From the NCBI RefSeq assembly GCF_963975345.1, contig NZ_CAXBGE010000007.1, positions 139,594-203,593 on the forward strand: DNA of 64,000 bases, given 5' to 3'. Every line of letters starts with the position of its first letter. The first letter of the stretch is position 1. Position numbers and translations under genes: made by a program. This stretch comes from Maricaulis sp963975345 (GTDB lineage: Bacteria > Pseudomonadota > Alphaproteobacteria > Caulobacterales > Maricaulaceae). This document shows, piece after piece, positions 8,825-17,028 of the stretch. A model generated the notes under the pieces. The model saw nothing but the letters and a program-made list of their open reading frames with translations, had not been told where the DNA came from and ran no database searches.

Positions 8825-9724
8825 CTATTCTCCGGCGGGCAAGACAGCGGTCAGCTCGCGCATGAATGCTTCGGGCTGATCCAGCATGATGAAATGGCGC
8901 GAGTCGGCAATGATGTGCACCTGCACGTCGGGCAGGCTGGCATATTGACCTTGGTAGACCGCCAGCAATTGTTCGGCTGTCATTGGCGCGCCTTCGGACC
9001 AAGCGGCCAGCACTGTCACTTTGGCGCGCACATCAGCGAGGGTCGGCGTGAAATCCGTGCCGGCGACTTCAACCATCGCCCGGGCGACCGCGTCTTGATC
9101 GGCCCGCTCTATCCAACCCATCACTCGGGCCTGTCCCTCGGGGGTCATCGACTGGATCGCCAGTCCCTGCTGGCTCATGGCGAGGAATTGTTCGCGGGGC
9201 ATGGCGGCCAGCTGCGCGGCCATCATCTGCCCGTACTGAGCCGCCTGCTCCGGCGTTGCCGCCGGATTGAACAAGCGCAGGAAAAACGGCGCGCTGTCGA
9301 CCACGAGGACGCGGCCGACATGTTGCGGGCGCAGTGCCGCAAGCTGGAGCGCGATCTGGCCGCCCATCGAATGGCCGACGATGGTCACGTCATCGAGATT
9401 CTGGCTGTCGAGATAATCCGCCAGCTCCGCAACCAACGGGTCGAGAAACGCCCCCTCGCCCACCGCAGGCACATCGCCGAAGCCGGCCGCAGTTATGGTG
9501 TAAATGTCGGCAGAATTGCCCAGCTCGGCCACCGTATCAGTCCAGACTTCACCGGGCGTCGCCAGGCCGGGAATCAGGATCAGCGCCGGGGCGCCAGCCA
9601 TGCCGGCGTGGTCGACCTCGAACCGGGTCTGCGCGTCGGAATTCGCCGCGATACAGGCGGCCAGCGCGATCGCGGTCAAAAACCAGCGCATCGGCGTCAT
9701 CGGTTGGCATAATTGAATTCGCAT
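8825..9724 (-). CDS. Secreted alpha/beta hydrolase
   Basis: This alpha/beta-hydrolase has an N-terminal signal peptide (RWFLTAIALAACIAA, ending near SDAQ), so it is probably periplasmic. The nucleophile elbow GHSMGG, the oxyanion segment LIPGLATPG and a late DSRHFIMLDQP segment carrying the histidine are all present. Substrate unknown. I choose ATG at 9724, which has GGAG six bases upstream; other in-frame codons lie at 9736 and 9754. It is the first gene of a three-gene operon with a membrane protein and an XRE regulator. The promoter region holds two 22-bp repeats. Confidence 0.83.
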   Translation of the reverse strand: MRIQLCQPMTPMRWFLTAIALAACIAANSDAQTRFEVDHAGMAGAPALILIPGLATPGEVWTDTVAELGNSADIYTITAAGFGDVPAVGEGAFLDPLVAELADYLDSQNLDDVTIVGHSMGGQIALQLAALRPQHVGRVLVVDSAPFFLRLFNPAATPEQAAQYGQMMAAQLAAMPREQFLAMSQQGLAIQSMTPEGQARVMGWIERADQDAVARAMVEVAGTDFTPTLADVRAKVTVLAAWSEGAPMTAEQLLAVYQGQYASLPDVQVHIIADSRHFIMLDQPEAFMRELTAVLPAGE

Positions 9725-9752
9725 TCCAGTCTCCATCAGGTGATCATGACAC

Positions 9753-9826
9753 AATGTAATGATAACCTGACATATCGACTCGAATTGTCAAGCTAGCCTT
9801 ACATAATGTTGTGATAACCTGTCATA
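9753..9826. promoter_or_regulatory. Paired 22-bp repeats flanking a -35 element
   Basis: Copies at 9753-9774 and 9805-9826 agree at 19 of 22 positions and share the core GATAACCTG. They start 52 bp apart, close to five helical turns, and have the same orientation. Between them, on the minus strand, lies a consensus TTGACA (9786-9791). The first copy falls where the -10 and start site of the hydrolase operon should be and the second lies upstream of the -35. That suits a repressor acting at two sites, plausibly the XRE protein of the same operon. Confidence 0.6.
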
Positions 9827-9832
9827 GCAAGA

Positions 9833-9852
9833 CCCCACACCAGAGTGCGGGG
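9833..9852 (-). terminator. Probable terminator of gltX
   Basis: Bases 9833-9839 pair with 9846-9852 (seven pairs, one of them G-U on the minus transcript), 47 bp past the gltX stop. Only a weak T-rich tail follows, so efficiency is uncertain. Confidence 0.4.
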
Positions 9853-9898
9853 CCTTGTCATGCATGGCATTGTGCAAAAAATTCTGGCCGTCCCGCGG

Positions 9899-11242
9899 TT
9901 AAGCGATCTCGCCCTTGAGCCGGGCGATGGATCGGTCACGCCCGATCAAGGGCAGCATCACCGCCATCTCCGGCCCGTGGGCCTCACCGGTCAGCGCCAG
10001 ACGCAGCGGCATGAACAAGCCCTTGCCCTTGCGGCCGGTCGCTTCTTTCAGCGCCGTCGTCCAAGCCCCCCAGCTGTCAGCGTCGAGCGTGCCGGCCGGC
10101 AGCATGTCGGCGGCGGTCGCGGAGAATTCAGCATCCTCGGCCGCGATCACCGGCGTCACCGGCCCGGAGACCAGAGCCGCCAAGCCCTTGGCATCAGACA
10201 GGCGTTCCAGATTGGAGCGGACGCCGTTCCAGAAAGCTTCGCCGCCATCGGCTCCCATCGCTGCGAGGCGGTCCCTGACCTCACCATAGGGTTTGGCGTG
10301 CAGCAGCTTGGCATTGATGCGTTTCAAATCTTCCGGATCGAACCGGGCCGGCGAACGCGACAGCTTGCCCAGATCAAAGCCTTCCAGCAGGCCTTCAACC
10401 GTCTCGAACGCGTCGACCGCATCGGACGTGCCCAGCTTGGCCAGCAGCGAGATCACCGCCATCGGCTCAAAGCCCTCGACATCGCGGATATCAGAGATCC
10501 CGAGCGAGCCGATCCGTTTCGACAGCTTGCCGCCATCGGCCCCGACCAGCAATGCCTGGTGCCCGAAGAAGGGCGGCTTGCCACCGAGTGCTTCGAAAAT
10601 CTCGATCTGGGCTCCGGAATTGGTGGTGTGATCCTCGCCGCGAATGATGTGGGTGATCTTGGCGTCGATATCATCGACGACGCTCGGCAGCGTATAAAGA
10701 TAGCTGCCATCCTCGCGGATCAGGATCGGGTCGGACAGCGAAGTCGTCTCGATCGAGACAGGCCCGCGCACCAGATCCTCCCAAACCACCGGATTGCCCG
10801 ACAATTTGAAACGCCAATGCGGCTTGCGCCCTGCCGCGTCGAAAGCGGCCTTGTCGGCATCGGTGAGCTCCAGCGCCGCGCGGTCATAAACCGGCGGACG
10901 GCCGTTTTTCATCTGCAGCTTGCGTTTGCGATCGAGATCCTCGCCGGTCTCATAGCAGGCATAGAGCAGACCATCAGCGCGCAGCTTCGCCGCCGCCGCC
11001 TCATACAGATCAAACCGCTCGGACTGTTTAAACGTCTCATCCCAGCCAATCCCCAGCCAGGTCAGATCCGCGCGGATGCCGTCCTCATAGGCCGCCGTCG
11101 AGCGCTCAAGATCGGTATCGTCGATCCGCAACACGAAAGTCCCGCCCGCCTTCTTGGCGAACAGATAGTTGAAGATCGCGGTGCGAACATTGCCGACATG
11201 AAGCTTGCCGGTCGGGCTCGGAGCAAAACGGACTTTGGTCAT
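9899..11242 (-). CDS. gltX: Glutamyl-tRNA synthetase
   Basis: This class I aminoacyl-tRNA synthetase charges tRNA-Glu, and in many alphaproteobacteria also tRNA-Gln. It begins with the family signature RFAPSPTGKLHVGN, where HVGN (15-18) is the HIGH equivalent. GEDHTTNS and the KMSKS equivalent KLSKR near residue 240 follow. At 447 residues it is of normal length for the shorter of the two GltX types common in this class. A second gltX elsewhere in the genome is likely, which bears on whether this copy is discriminating. The ATG at 11242 is unambiguous. Confidence 0.95.
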   Translation of the reverse strand: MTKVRFAPSPTGKLHVGNVRTAIFNYLFAKKAGGTFVLRIDDTDLERSTAAYEDGIRADLTWLGIGWDETFKQSERFDLYEAAAAKLRADGLLYACYETGEDLDRKRKLQMKNGRPPVYDRAALELTDADKAAFDAAGRKPHWRFKLSGNPVVWEDLVRGPVSIETTSLSDPILIREDGSYLYTLPSVVDDIDAKITHIIRGEDHTTNSGAQIEIFEALGGKPPFFGHQALLVGADGGKLSKRIGSLGISDIRDVEGFEPMAVISLLAKLGTSDAVDAFETVEGLLEGFDLGKLSRSPARFDPEDLKRINAKLLHAKPYGEVRDRLAAMGADGGEAFWNGVRSNLERLSDAKGLAALVSGPVTPVIAAEDAEFSATAADMLPAGTLDADSWGAWTTALKEATGRKGKGLFMPLRLALTGEAHGPEMAVMLPLIGRDRSIARLKGEIA

Positions 11243-11402
11243 GGGATGAAGCCTGCCTGAAGTTGAGGCGGTGGCTTAGCGCTGTCGCGGGTTTGGGGCA
11301 AGCGGGGGTGTCGGATGTGAGGGGAGGCGAACGCCCCTCTGGCCATTTCCCCCCACCTGCGCCAGTCTCCTCGCGACATGCGGGTAGACGGAGTGCGTTC
11401 AC

Positions 11403-12659
11403 ATGGATGCAGAGCGTGACATCGACGGGACGGCCCACAGGGAGCGCAACGCGGCCTGGTGGGCTGGCTGGTGGGCGGCGGATTTCTCCTGGGACGGGCT
11501 GGCGGGCAAGGACTGGCTGGGCTGGTCGGTGACGCCGGATGGGCGGCTCGTCGAGACCGGCAGCGCGCCCGACGGCGCGCGCGGCGCCAGTCTGCAGGAC
11601 TATTTCCGCCGTGACGGGCAAAGCGAGACCCTGCGCAGCGACGCGGCGCTGATCGCGCTCGGATTGCTGGAGCGGGCGCCGGCGCGCACGCTGATCTCCC
11701 GGCTTCTGCGGCGAGACACACCAGGCCACCGCCTGTTTCACATCCTGCACCTGCCGCCCCGCTGGCAGGATGGCCGGGCCAGCTGGAAAGCCGATCCGGC
11801 AGCCGGAAAGCGATGGGCCCCGCTCGAGGCCGAACTTGCCCGGCAGCTGGCCGCAGCGCGTGAAACCGAATTCGATGAGCTCGAGCGTCCGGTGGGCGCA
11901 GACCGGCGGGCCCAGCTCGACGGCTGCGTGATCCGCACCCTGCCTCTCCCCGCCGAAATCGGCGCAGACGCACTGCATCTGCGGGCCCGGCATTTACACG
12001 TGCGCGGCGATCTGAACCTGACCGCCGCCATATTCGGCCCGCAAGCGGACTTCAGCGGCGCCCGCTTTGACGGCATTGCGGTCTTTGAGGGCGCGCAGTT
12101 CAACGGCGAGGACATTTATTTCGAGGCGGTCAGCTTCAATGGTGAAGCGAATTTCAGGGATGCGCACTTCAACGAAAATGCCTGGTTTTCGCGCACCGTC
12201 TTTGCCGGCATCACCCTGTTCGACAACGCCAAAATCGGGGGGCTTGCGGATTTTGCCCGGACCCGTTTCACCGACGATACCAGTTTCCGGGCCATCAGCG
12301 TCGATGACGACGCCGACTTCATGGGCGCCCGTTTCAATGTCGATACCGACTTCCGCGACGCCAAATTCAACGCCGGGGCCGGCTTCCTCGACATCAATTT
12401 CAACGCCGAAGCAAACTTCCAGGGGGCCAGCTTCAACGCCACAACAAGCTTCTGCGACTCCCATCTCGACGGCGTCGACGGTTTCAAAGGTGATGCAGAC
12501 TTCCGCGGCGCCATCTTCAACGGCGAGACCTGCTTCCTCGGCCTCAGCTTCAACGCCAGAGCGGATTTCCAGGACGCCAGATTCAACGCCGAAACATACT
12601 TCACCGGCCTGCACTTTTCTGGTGTCGCAAACTTCAAGGGCGCGACTTTCAACAGCTGA
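11403..12659 (+). CDS. Pentapeptide-repeat protein
   Basis: The 418-residue product has an N-terminal part (1-200) of no recognised family, rich in Trp near its start. From about residue 209 to the stop it consists of pentapeptide repeats of the F-x-x-A-x type in long phase, for example NFRDAHFN, DFRDAKFN, NFQGASFN and NFKGATFN. These fold into a right-handed quadrilateral beta-helix. There are no membrane segments after the repeats, and the chain stops abruptly within the repeat register without the usual cap, so it may be C-terminally shortened. It starts at ATG 11403 with GGAG nine bases upstream and is followed directly by a palindrome-rich island. Confidence 0.72.
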   Translation: MDAERDIDGTAHRERNAAWWAGWWAADFSWDGLAGKDWLGWSVTPDGRLVETGSAPDGARGASLQDYFRRDGQSETLRSDAALIALGLLERAPARTLISRLLRRDTPGHRLFHILHLPPRWQDGRASWKADPAAGKRWAPLEAELARQLAAARETEFDELERPVGADRRAQLDGCVIRTLPLPAEIGADALHLRARHLHVRGDLNLTAAIFGPQADFSGARFDGIAVFEGAQFNGEDIYFEAVSFNGEANFRDAHFNENAWFSRTVFAGITLFDNAKIGGLADFARTRFTDDTSFRAISVDDDADFMGARFNVDTDFRDAKFNAGAGFLDINFNAEANFQGASFNATTSFCDSHLDGVDGFKGDADFRGAIFNGETCFLGLSFNARADFQDARFNAETYFTGLHFSGVANFKGATFNS

Positions 12660-12730
12660 TGCGGCGGGTGGTGTTCCTCTCGGATAGCGAATTGCGAGGC
12701 GGTCACCAGCTCCGTCCCGGAACAAGTCCG

Positions 12731-12761
12731 GGCCACCTCTTCCATCAAGGAAGAGGTGGCC
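12731..12761. repeat. Perfect 13-bp hairpin
   Basis: Bases 12731-12743 and 12749-12761 are exact inverted copies separated by five bases. It lies about 70 bp after the pentapeptide gene stop and could act as a terminator stem, though no T run follows on the plus strand. Confidence 0.6.
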
Positions 12762-12839
12762 GCGAAGCGGTCGGAGCCGGTGAGGATGTTGGGCGCGACG
12801 ATGCTCGGTTTGGTTTTTCTAAATAAATACAAACCTCTA

Positions 12840-12937
12840 CTTCCCCCGGATTCATTCCGGGGCCCGCCGGACGGGGGTCCAGTCAAGCTCGCGACCGATG
12901 GCAGGCCCCGGAATTCGCTGCGCTCCTCCGGGGGAAG
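12840..12937. repeat. REP-like nested inverted repeat
   Basis: Outer 11-bp arms at 12840-12850 and 12927-12937 and inner 11-bp arms at 12854-12864 and 12904-12914 are both perfect. The left half resembles the sequence at 63951-63981 near the GTA genes (CTTCCCCCGG, a short spacer, CCGGGGCC). This points to a dispersed REP/BIME-type family in the genome. Confidence 0.65.
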
Positions 12938-12997
12938 ATGGTGTGTTGGGTCGGGGTGCGAATTCGCGACTTATCCAGCATTAACGCCAAAAATCCG

Positions 12998-13113
12998 CGT
13001 CATCCCAGCGCAGGCTGGGAACCAGATTCACGCACCGACATCTATTTGATTTGGCGCCCGTTTTCGCCCGGCTCCGCGCTATGAACTGGGTTCCAGCCTG
13101 CGCTGGAATGACG
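12998..13113. repeat. Inverted pair of a 28-bp intergenic repeat
   Basis: Bases 12998-13025 and 13086-13113 are inverted copies identical at 25 of 28 positions, beginning with CGTCAT and containing CAGCGCAGGCTGG. Units of this look, often in head-to-head pairs, are dispersed between genes in many proteobacterial genomes. Confidence 0.7.
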
Positions 13114-13469
13114 ATTTATGGGGCCAACTTATCCCCGCCCCCTCCACCTGCGCTTATGCTTCAGCTGTTCCGGTCGCACGGGAGGCACGAGCTCAGTCAT
13201 TTGCGGCGGTCGGGAGCGTGCAGCCTGTCCGGGCGAAGGGGTGACATCCCGAGCGCTGGCAGGGCGTCCATTAAGGTCTGACGGCACTAAACGACCGACC
13301 TGAGTACCTTTCTGGATTGGAACCGGGGTGGAGACAGCCCGAGAAAACTGCACGTGCGGGACGTCACGAATGTCACGCTACTTACATTACCGGTTACCGG
13401 CATTCGCCGGCGTCCCACACCCTCCCATCCCTCCAGCGGCAAGCCGCGTGGAGATTTTGGTGCAACCTA

Positions 13470-13560
13470 AAAAGGGGACAGGTATATTTAACGCGCAATC
13501 ATGCCGGTTTGCCCATCGGGCACCGTGGTGCGGGCGCGTTAAATATACCTGTCCCCTTTT
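13470..13560. repeat. 91-bp element with perfect 27-bp inverted ends
   Basis: Bases 13470-13496 and 13534-13560 are exact inverted copies around a 37-bp centre that can itself fold. The end sequence contains AAAAGGGGACAGGTATA, like the GGGGACAGG motifs linked to REP-associated tyrosine transposases. The right end shares its last base with the nadE stop codon. Read from nadE, the stem is followed by a run of Ts, so it probably serves as the nadE terminator. No transposase gene is present, so it is non-autonomous. Confidence 0.8.
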
Positions 13561-15221
13561 CAATCGGCGCGGAAGCGGTTGGTCATGGGGTAGCGACGGT
13601 CGCGGCCGAAATTCTTCGGGCCGATCTTGACGCCGGGCGGCGCCTGGCGGCGTTTGTATTCGGCGCGGTAGAGCAGGTTCTCGACCCGGCGCACCGTCGG
13701 CTCGTCATAGCCCTCGGCGATCAGATCACGCGGGGCTTTCTCGTCTTCGATCAAGCCATAGAGGATGGCGTCGAGGATCTCATAGGGCGGCAGGCTGTCC
13801 TGGTCGCTCTGATCGGGACGCAGTTCGGCGCTCGGGGCCTTGGTGATGATGCGCGAGGTGATGACCTCACCGGCCGGGCCGAGCCCGATGGGCTCGCGGA
13901 GCGCATTGCGCCAGCGCGCCAGCTCATAGACCTCGGTCTTGTAGATATCCTTGAGCGCGTTGAAGCCGCCATTCATATCGCCATAGAGCGTCGCATAGCC
14001 GACCGCCATTTCCGACTTGTTGCCGGTGGACAGCACCATCGGTCCGAACTTGTTGGACAGCGCCATCAACACAACGGCGCGAGCGCGCGACTGGATATTC
14101 TCCTCGGTCGCATCGCTCTCGCTGCCGCGAAAAGCCGGGGCCAGGATCTTGCCGAAACTGGCAATTGCCGGCTCGACATCAATGATGTCATAGCGGATGC
14201 CGAGACGCTGAGAACAGTCCTTCGCGTCTTCCAAGCTGTCCTGACTGGTGTATTTCGACGGCAGCATCACGGCCCAGACCTTGTCCGGCCCGAGCGCATC
14301 GACGGCGATGGCAGCACTGATCGCGCTATCGATGCCGCCCGACATGCCCAGGACGACGCCGGGAAAGCCATTTTTCGAAACGTAATCGCCCAGCCCCCGG
14401 CACATCGCCAGCCAATCGGCCTGCGGCCCGGTGACGGGTTTGGCCTGTGCTGCGCCGTCGCTGTGCCAGCCGCTTTCGCTGCAGGTCCAGCAGGCCAGGT
14501 CCATACTTTCTTCGAAAGCCGGCAGGCGTTGGCATTCAGTGCCATCGCTATCAAACGAAAAACTGGCGCCATCGAAAACGAGTTCGTCCTGACCGCCGAT
14601 CTGATTGACGAAGATCAGCGCTTTCGGCCCGGTCCAGCGCTCATACCAACGGGCAAAGGCCGCCTGCCGTTCGAGCTCGATCGTGCGCCGCCAGGGCGAA
14701 CCATTGATCGAGATCATCATCTCGGCGCCTTGGGCGATCAAGTCATTGGGCACCGCATCGAGCCAGATATCCTCGCATACCGGCAGAGCGAGCTTGATGC
14801 CGCGCCATTTGACGATTTCCGGCATCGGGCCGGGCGCGAAGACGCGCTTTTCGTCGAACACGGAGTAATTCGGCAGGTCGTGCTTGAAGCGCAAAGCGAA
14901 CAGCCGGCCCTCATCGAGCAGGGCGACGGCATTGTGCAGCAAATTGCCCTGGCGCCAGGGCAGACCGATGATGATCGCCGGGCCTGTTTTGGTGTCCGCT
15001 GCCAGCGTGTCGAGGGCGCGCTGGCAGGCCTCGATCGCGGCCGGTTTGAGAACCAGATCCTCCGGCGGATAGCCAAGCAGGAAAAGTTCGGGAAACACGA
15101 TCAGATCGGCACCGCGTGTGCGGGCATCGGCATGGGCCGCGCGGGCCCGGGCCAGATTGCCGGCAACATCGCCGACCACCGGGTTGAGCTGGGCCGAGAG
15201 GATATTCACTGTCTTGGTCAT
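13560..15221 (-). CDS. nadE: Glutamine-dependent NAD+ synthetase
   Basis: This is a two-domain enzyme of 553 residues. The N-terminal nitrilase-type glutaminase domain has Glu in FPELFLLGYP (residue 45), a central Lys in RFKHDLPNY and the catalytic Cys in LPVCEDIW. The C-terminal synthetase domain has the pyrophosphatase P-loop GMSGGIDSA. It makes NAD+ from deamido-NAD, ATP and glutamine-derived ammonia. The ATG at 15221 starts the conserved strand MTKTVNILSAQLNP; an upstream in-frame codon would add 12 unrelated residues. The stop codon touches an inverted-repeat element. Confidence 0.95.
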   Translation of the reverse strand: MTKTVNILSAQLNPVVGDVAGNLARARAAHADARTRGADLIVFPELFLLGYPPEDLVLKPAAIEACQRALDTLAADTKTGPAIIIGLPWRQGNLLHNAVALLDEGRLFALRFKHDLPNYSVFDEKRVFAPGPMPEIVKWRGIKLALPVCEDIWLDAVPNDLIAQGAEMMISINGSPWRRTIELERQAAFARWYERWTGPKALIFVNQIGGQDELVFDGASFSFDSDGTECQRLPAFEESMDLACWTCSESGWHSDGAAQAKPVTGPQADWLAMCRGLGDYVSKNGFPGVVLGMSGGIDSAISAAIAVDALGPDKVWAVMLPSKYTSQDSLEDAKDCSQRLGIRYDIIDVEPAIASFGKILAPAFRGSESDATEENIQSRARAVVLMALSNKFGPMVLSTGNKSEMAVGYATLYGDMNGGFNALKDIYKTEVYELARWRNALREPIGLGPAGEVITSRIITKAPSAELRPDQSDQDSLPPYEILDAILYGLIEDEKAPRDLIAEGYDEPTVRRVENLLYRAEYKRRQAPPGVKIGPKNFGRDRRYPMTNRFRAD

Positions 15222-15263
15222 GGCCCGCGATCTATCCCGCCATGGCGCGTCCGGCAAGCGCCG

Positions 15264-16190
15264 TCAGGACCCGTAAACCCGCGCCCCGTCGACAGCGCGT
15301 GCTGCATCAAGCGCCCGCAGGCCGGCAATGCCGGGCACGGCGACCGGCGCGCCATCGAGGACGGAGGCGATGAAGGCCTTCACATTGGCGCCCAGCGAAT
15401 CGCGCGCCATTTCGGTATCGGCGAAACCGGGATTGAGTTTGAACGGAGTCGAATTCTCGAACGTCTTGGCGATGAAATCGACATCGACGACGCCCTCGGC
15501 GTATTCGACCCGCATCTTGCGATCACGCTCATGATGCACCCGGCTCGAGCTCAGCTCGGCGACGCAGCCATTCTCGAAGGTCAAAATCGCATGGGCAATA
15601 TCGGGATGGCCGAAGCGACCCTGATCAACCTTGCCTTCAACCTTGGTCACGGCAGCGCCGGCCAAAGCGATGGCCAGATCGAGATCATGGATCATCAGAT
15701 CGAGCGTCACCGAGACGTCAAGATTACGATCCGAGGCTGGCCCCATCCGCCGGGCGACGATCCGCTTCGGCGCAGCGGGTACTTGGAACAGACCCATCGC
15801 ATTAAAGACGAAGCGCTCCTGATGGCCGACCTGCAGCACGCAGCCATGCGCGGCGGCCAGAGTGATCAGTTCGCGCGCTTCCTCGACCGACGAGGCGACC
15901 GGCTTTTCCACCAGCACATGCCGGCCCGAAGCCAAGCTCGCGGCGGCAGCCTCAAAATGGTTCACGGCGGGGCTGGCAACGGTCACCGCGTCACAGGCGG
16001 CGATCAGTGCGGCGAGTGTGTCGAAGCTCTTGGCGCCGTGCTTGGCAGCCAGCTCCCGGGCGCGCTGGGCGTCCGGATCGTATATCCCGACCAGTTGCGC
16101 ACGATCATCGGCAGCATATTTGCCGGCATGGAAGCCGCCGAACACGCCGGCACCGACGACGCCGGCACGGAGGAATTTGGAATTAGGCAT
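15264..16190 (-). CDS. Gfo/Idh/MocA-family oxidoreductase
   Basis: The 308-residue product has an N-terminal dinucleotide-binding fold (AGVVGAGVFGGFHAGKY) and the family motif VEKPVASSVEEA, whose EKP lysine is catalytic. A C-terminal domain carrying DLMIHDLDLA follows. Members oxidise sugars, inositols or related alcohols with NAD(P), and some act in lipid A or cell-surface sugar pathways. The substrate cannot be read from sequence. The start is ATG 16190. It is followed 42 bp later by nadE on the same strand. Confidence 0.87.
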   Translation of the reverse strand: MPNSKFLRAGVVGAGVFGGFHAGKYAADDRAQLVGIYDPDAQRARELAAKHGAKSFDTLAALIAACDAVTVASPAVNHFEAAAASLASGRHVLVEKPVASSVEEARELITLAAAHGCVLQVGHQERFVFNAMGLFQVPAAPKRIVARRMGPASDRNLDVSVTLDLMIHDLDLAIALAGAAVTKVEGKVDQGRFGHPDIAHAILTFENGCVAELSSSRVHHERDRKMRVEYAEGVVDVDFIAKTFENSTPFKLNPGFADTEMARDSLGANVKAFIASVLDGAPVAVPGIAGLRALDAARAVDGARVYGS

Positions 16191-16295
16191 TTTCAAAACA
16201 TTCCTTGGCAGTATCCGGCTCAATACAAGCGCCGACGGTGCAATCAAGGCCCGGGCGCATCACCACTTGGTTACCGGCCTTGCAATGGCTTGGCC

Positions 16296-16799
16296 TCAAT
16301 GCTGGCCTGCGAGCTGTTTGCTCATGCGATAATTATGCAATTCGACGCCGCGCAGCAGCCGAGTCTGTTCTTCCTCAACGACCCAGCCCTGACGTTCAAA
16401 CAGGATACGGGCCCGGGCGCTGGCATCGCTGTACAGCCGCTCCATCGCCTGTTCACGGGCATGGGTTTCAAGCCGGTCATACAATAATTGCGCCACGCCA
16501 TGACCGATATGGTCCGGATCGACAAAGGCCAAATCGATATAGCCATCCGCTTTAACGCTCATGAAGCCGATCACCGCGCCGTCGAGTTCGGCGACAAACA
16601 CGGTCTGCGGCGTCAGCCGCTTGTCCCAAGCCTCGACCTCCGGCGGTGCCGGCGCCCACGCCGCACGTTGCTCGCTGGAGTATTCCGGACCCGCGCCCTC
16701 ACGGACGGCGCGATAGAAGACGCGAGTCAGCGCAGCGATATCACTGCGCTCGCCGCGGCGGACGCGAACTTCGGCAGGGTTGTCGAGTGTCGTCTGCAT
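16296..16799 (-). CDS. GNAT-family N-acetyltransferase
   Basis: The 167-residue product shows the GNAT layout: an N-terminal VRVRRGERSDIAALTRVFYRA helix, the FVAELDGAVIGFMSV strands and AFVDPDHIGHGVAQLLYDRL, which replaces the usual acetyl-CoA R/QxxGxG/A loop. A late ILFERQGW segment follows. It transfers an acetyl group from acetyl-CoA to an unknown amine. It resembles YafP/PhnO-like small acetyltransferases. GGGAGG lies ten bases before the ATG. Confidence 0.83.
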   Translation of the reverse strand: MQTTLDNPAEVRVRRGERSDIAALTRVFYRAVREGAGPEYSSEQRAAWAPAPPEVEAWDKRLTPQTVFVAELDGAVIGFMSVKADGYIDLAFVDPDHIGHGVAQLLYDRLETHAREQAMERLYSDASARARILFERQGWVVEEEQTRLLRGVELHNYRMSKQLAGQH

Positions 16800-17028
16800 G
16801 GGTCTCAGCCTCCCCTACTTGCGGTCCGCCGTCCGCGCTCTACCATGAAGCGAGATCAGAGGGGATGGCCGGTGGCAGAAAATTTCAAGGTCGATGGCCT
16901 GACACCGGGACCGTTCTATCTGGCGGATACACTGTCGCAGGCGCTGCCTGCTCGCGACCTTATGCAAAATCAGCGATCCCGGGTCCACCGGGACGGCCCT
17001 CCCCCAAACCCTTGCAAGGAGAGACATC

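Larger units (their letters stand above)
12660..13469. other. Gene-free island dense in palindromes
   Basis: No ORF here has recognisable family content. The first 450 bp hold three separate palindromic elements, listed individually. The stretch 13114-13469 shows no clear gene, tRNA or known structural RNA; short ORFs on both strands look like chance frames. Together with the possibly shortened pentapeptide gene upstream and the inverted-repeat element at 13470-13560, this looks like a site of past insertions or deletions. Confidence 0.6.

Noticed and set aside
9845..11260. Plus-strand ORF of 471 codons over gltX
   Set aside because: Pure antisense shadow of gltX, rich in Arg, Gln and His as expected for a mirrored frame.
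13114..13469. Possible RNase P RNA, signal recognition RNA, group II intron remnant or riboswitch
   Set aside because: I looked for conserved cores of each on both strands and found no convincing match. Short similarities to an intron domain V do not pair correctly.
12660..13560. CRISPR array
   Set aside because: The repeats here are inverted and of different families; there is no series of equal direct repeats with unique spacers, nor cas genes.
13317..16487. Very long plus-strand ORF of 1056 codons
   Set aside because: It lies antisense to nadE, the Gfo/Idh/MocA oxidoreductase and part of the GNAT gene, which have clear motifs. Such frames are common in high-GC DNA and this one has no family features.
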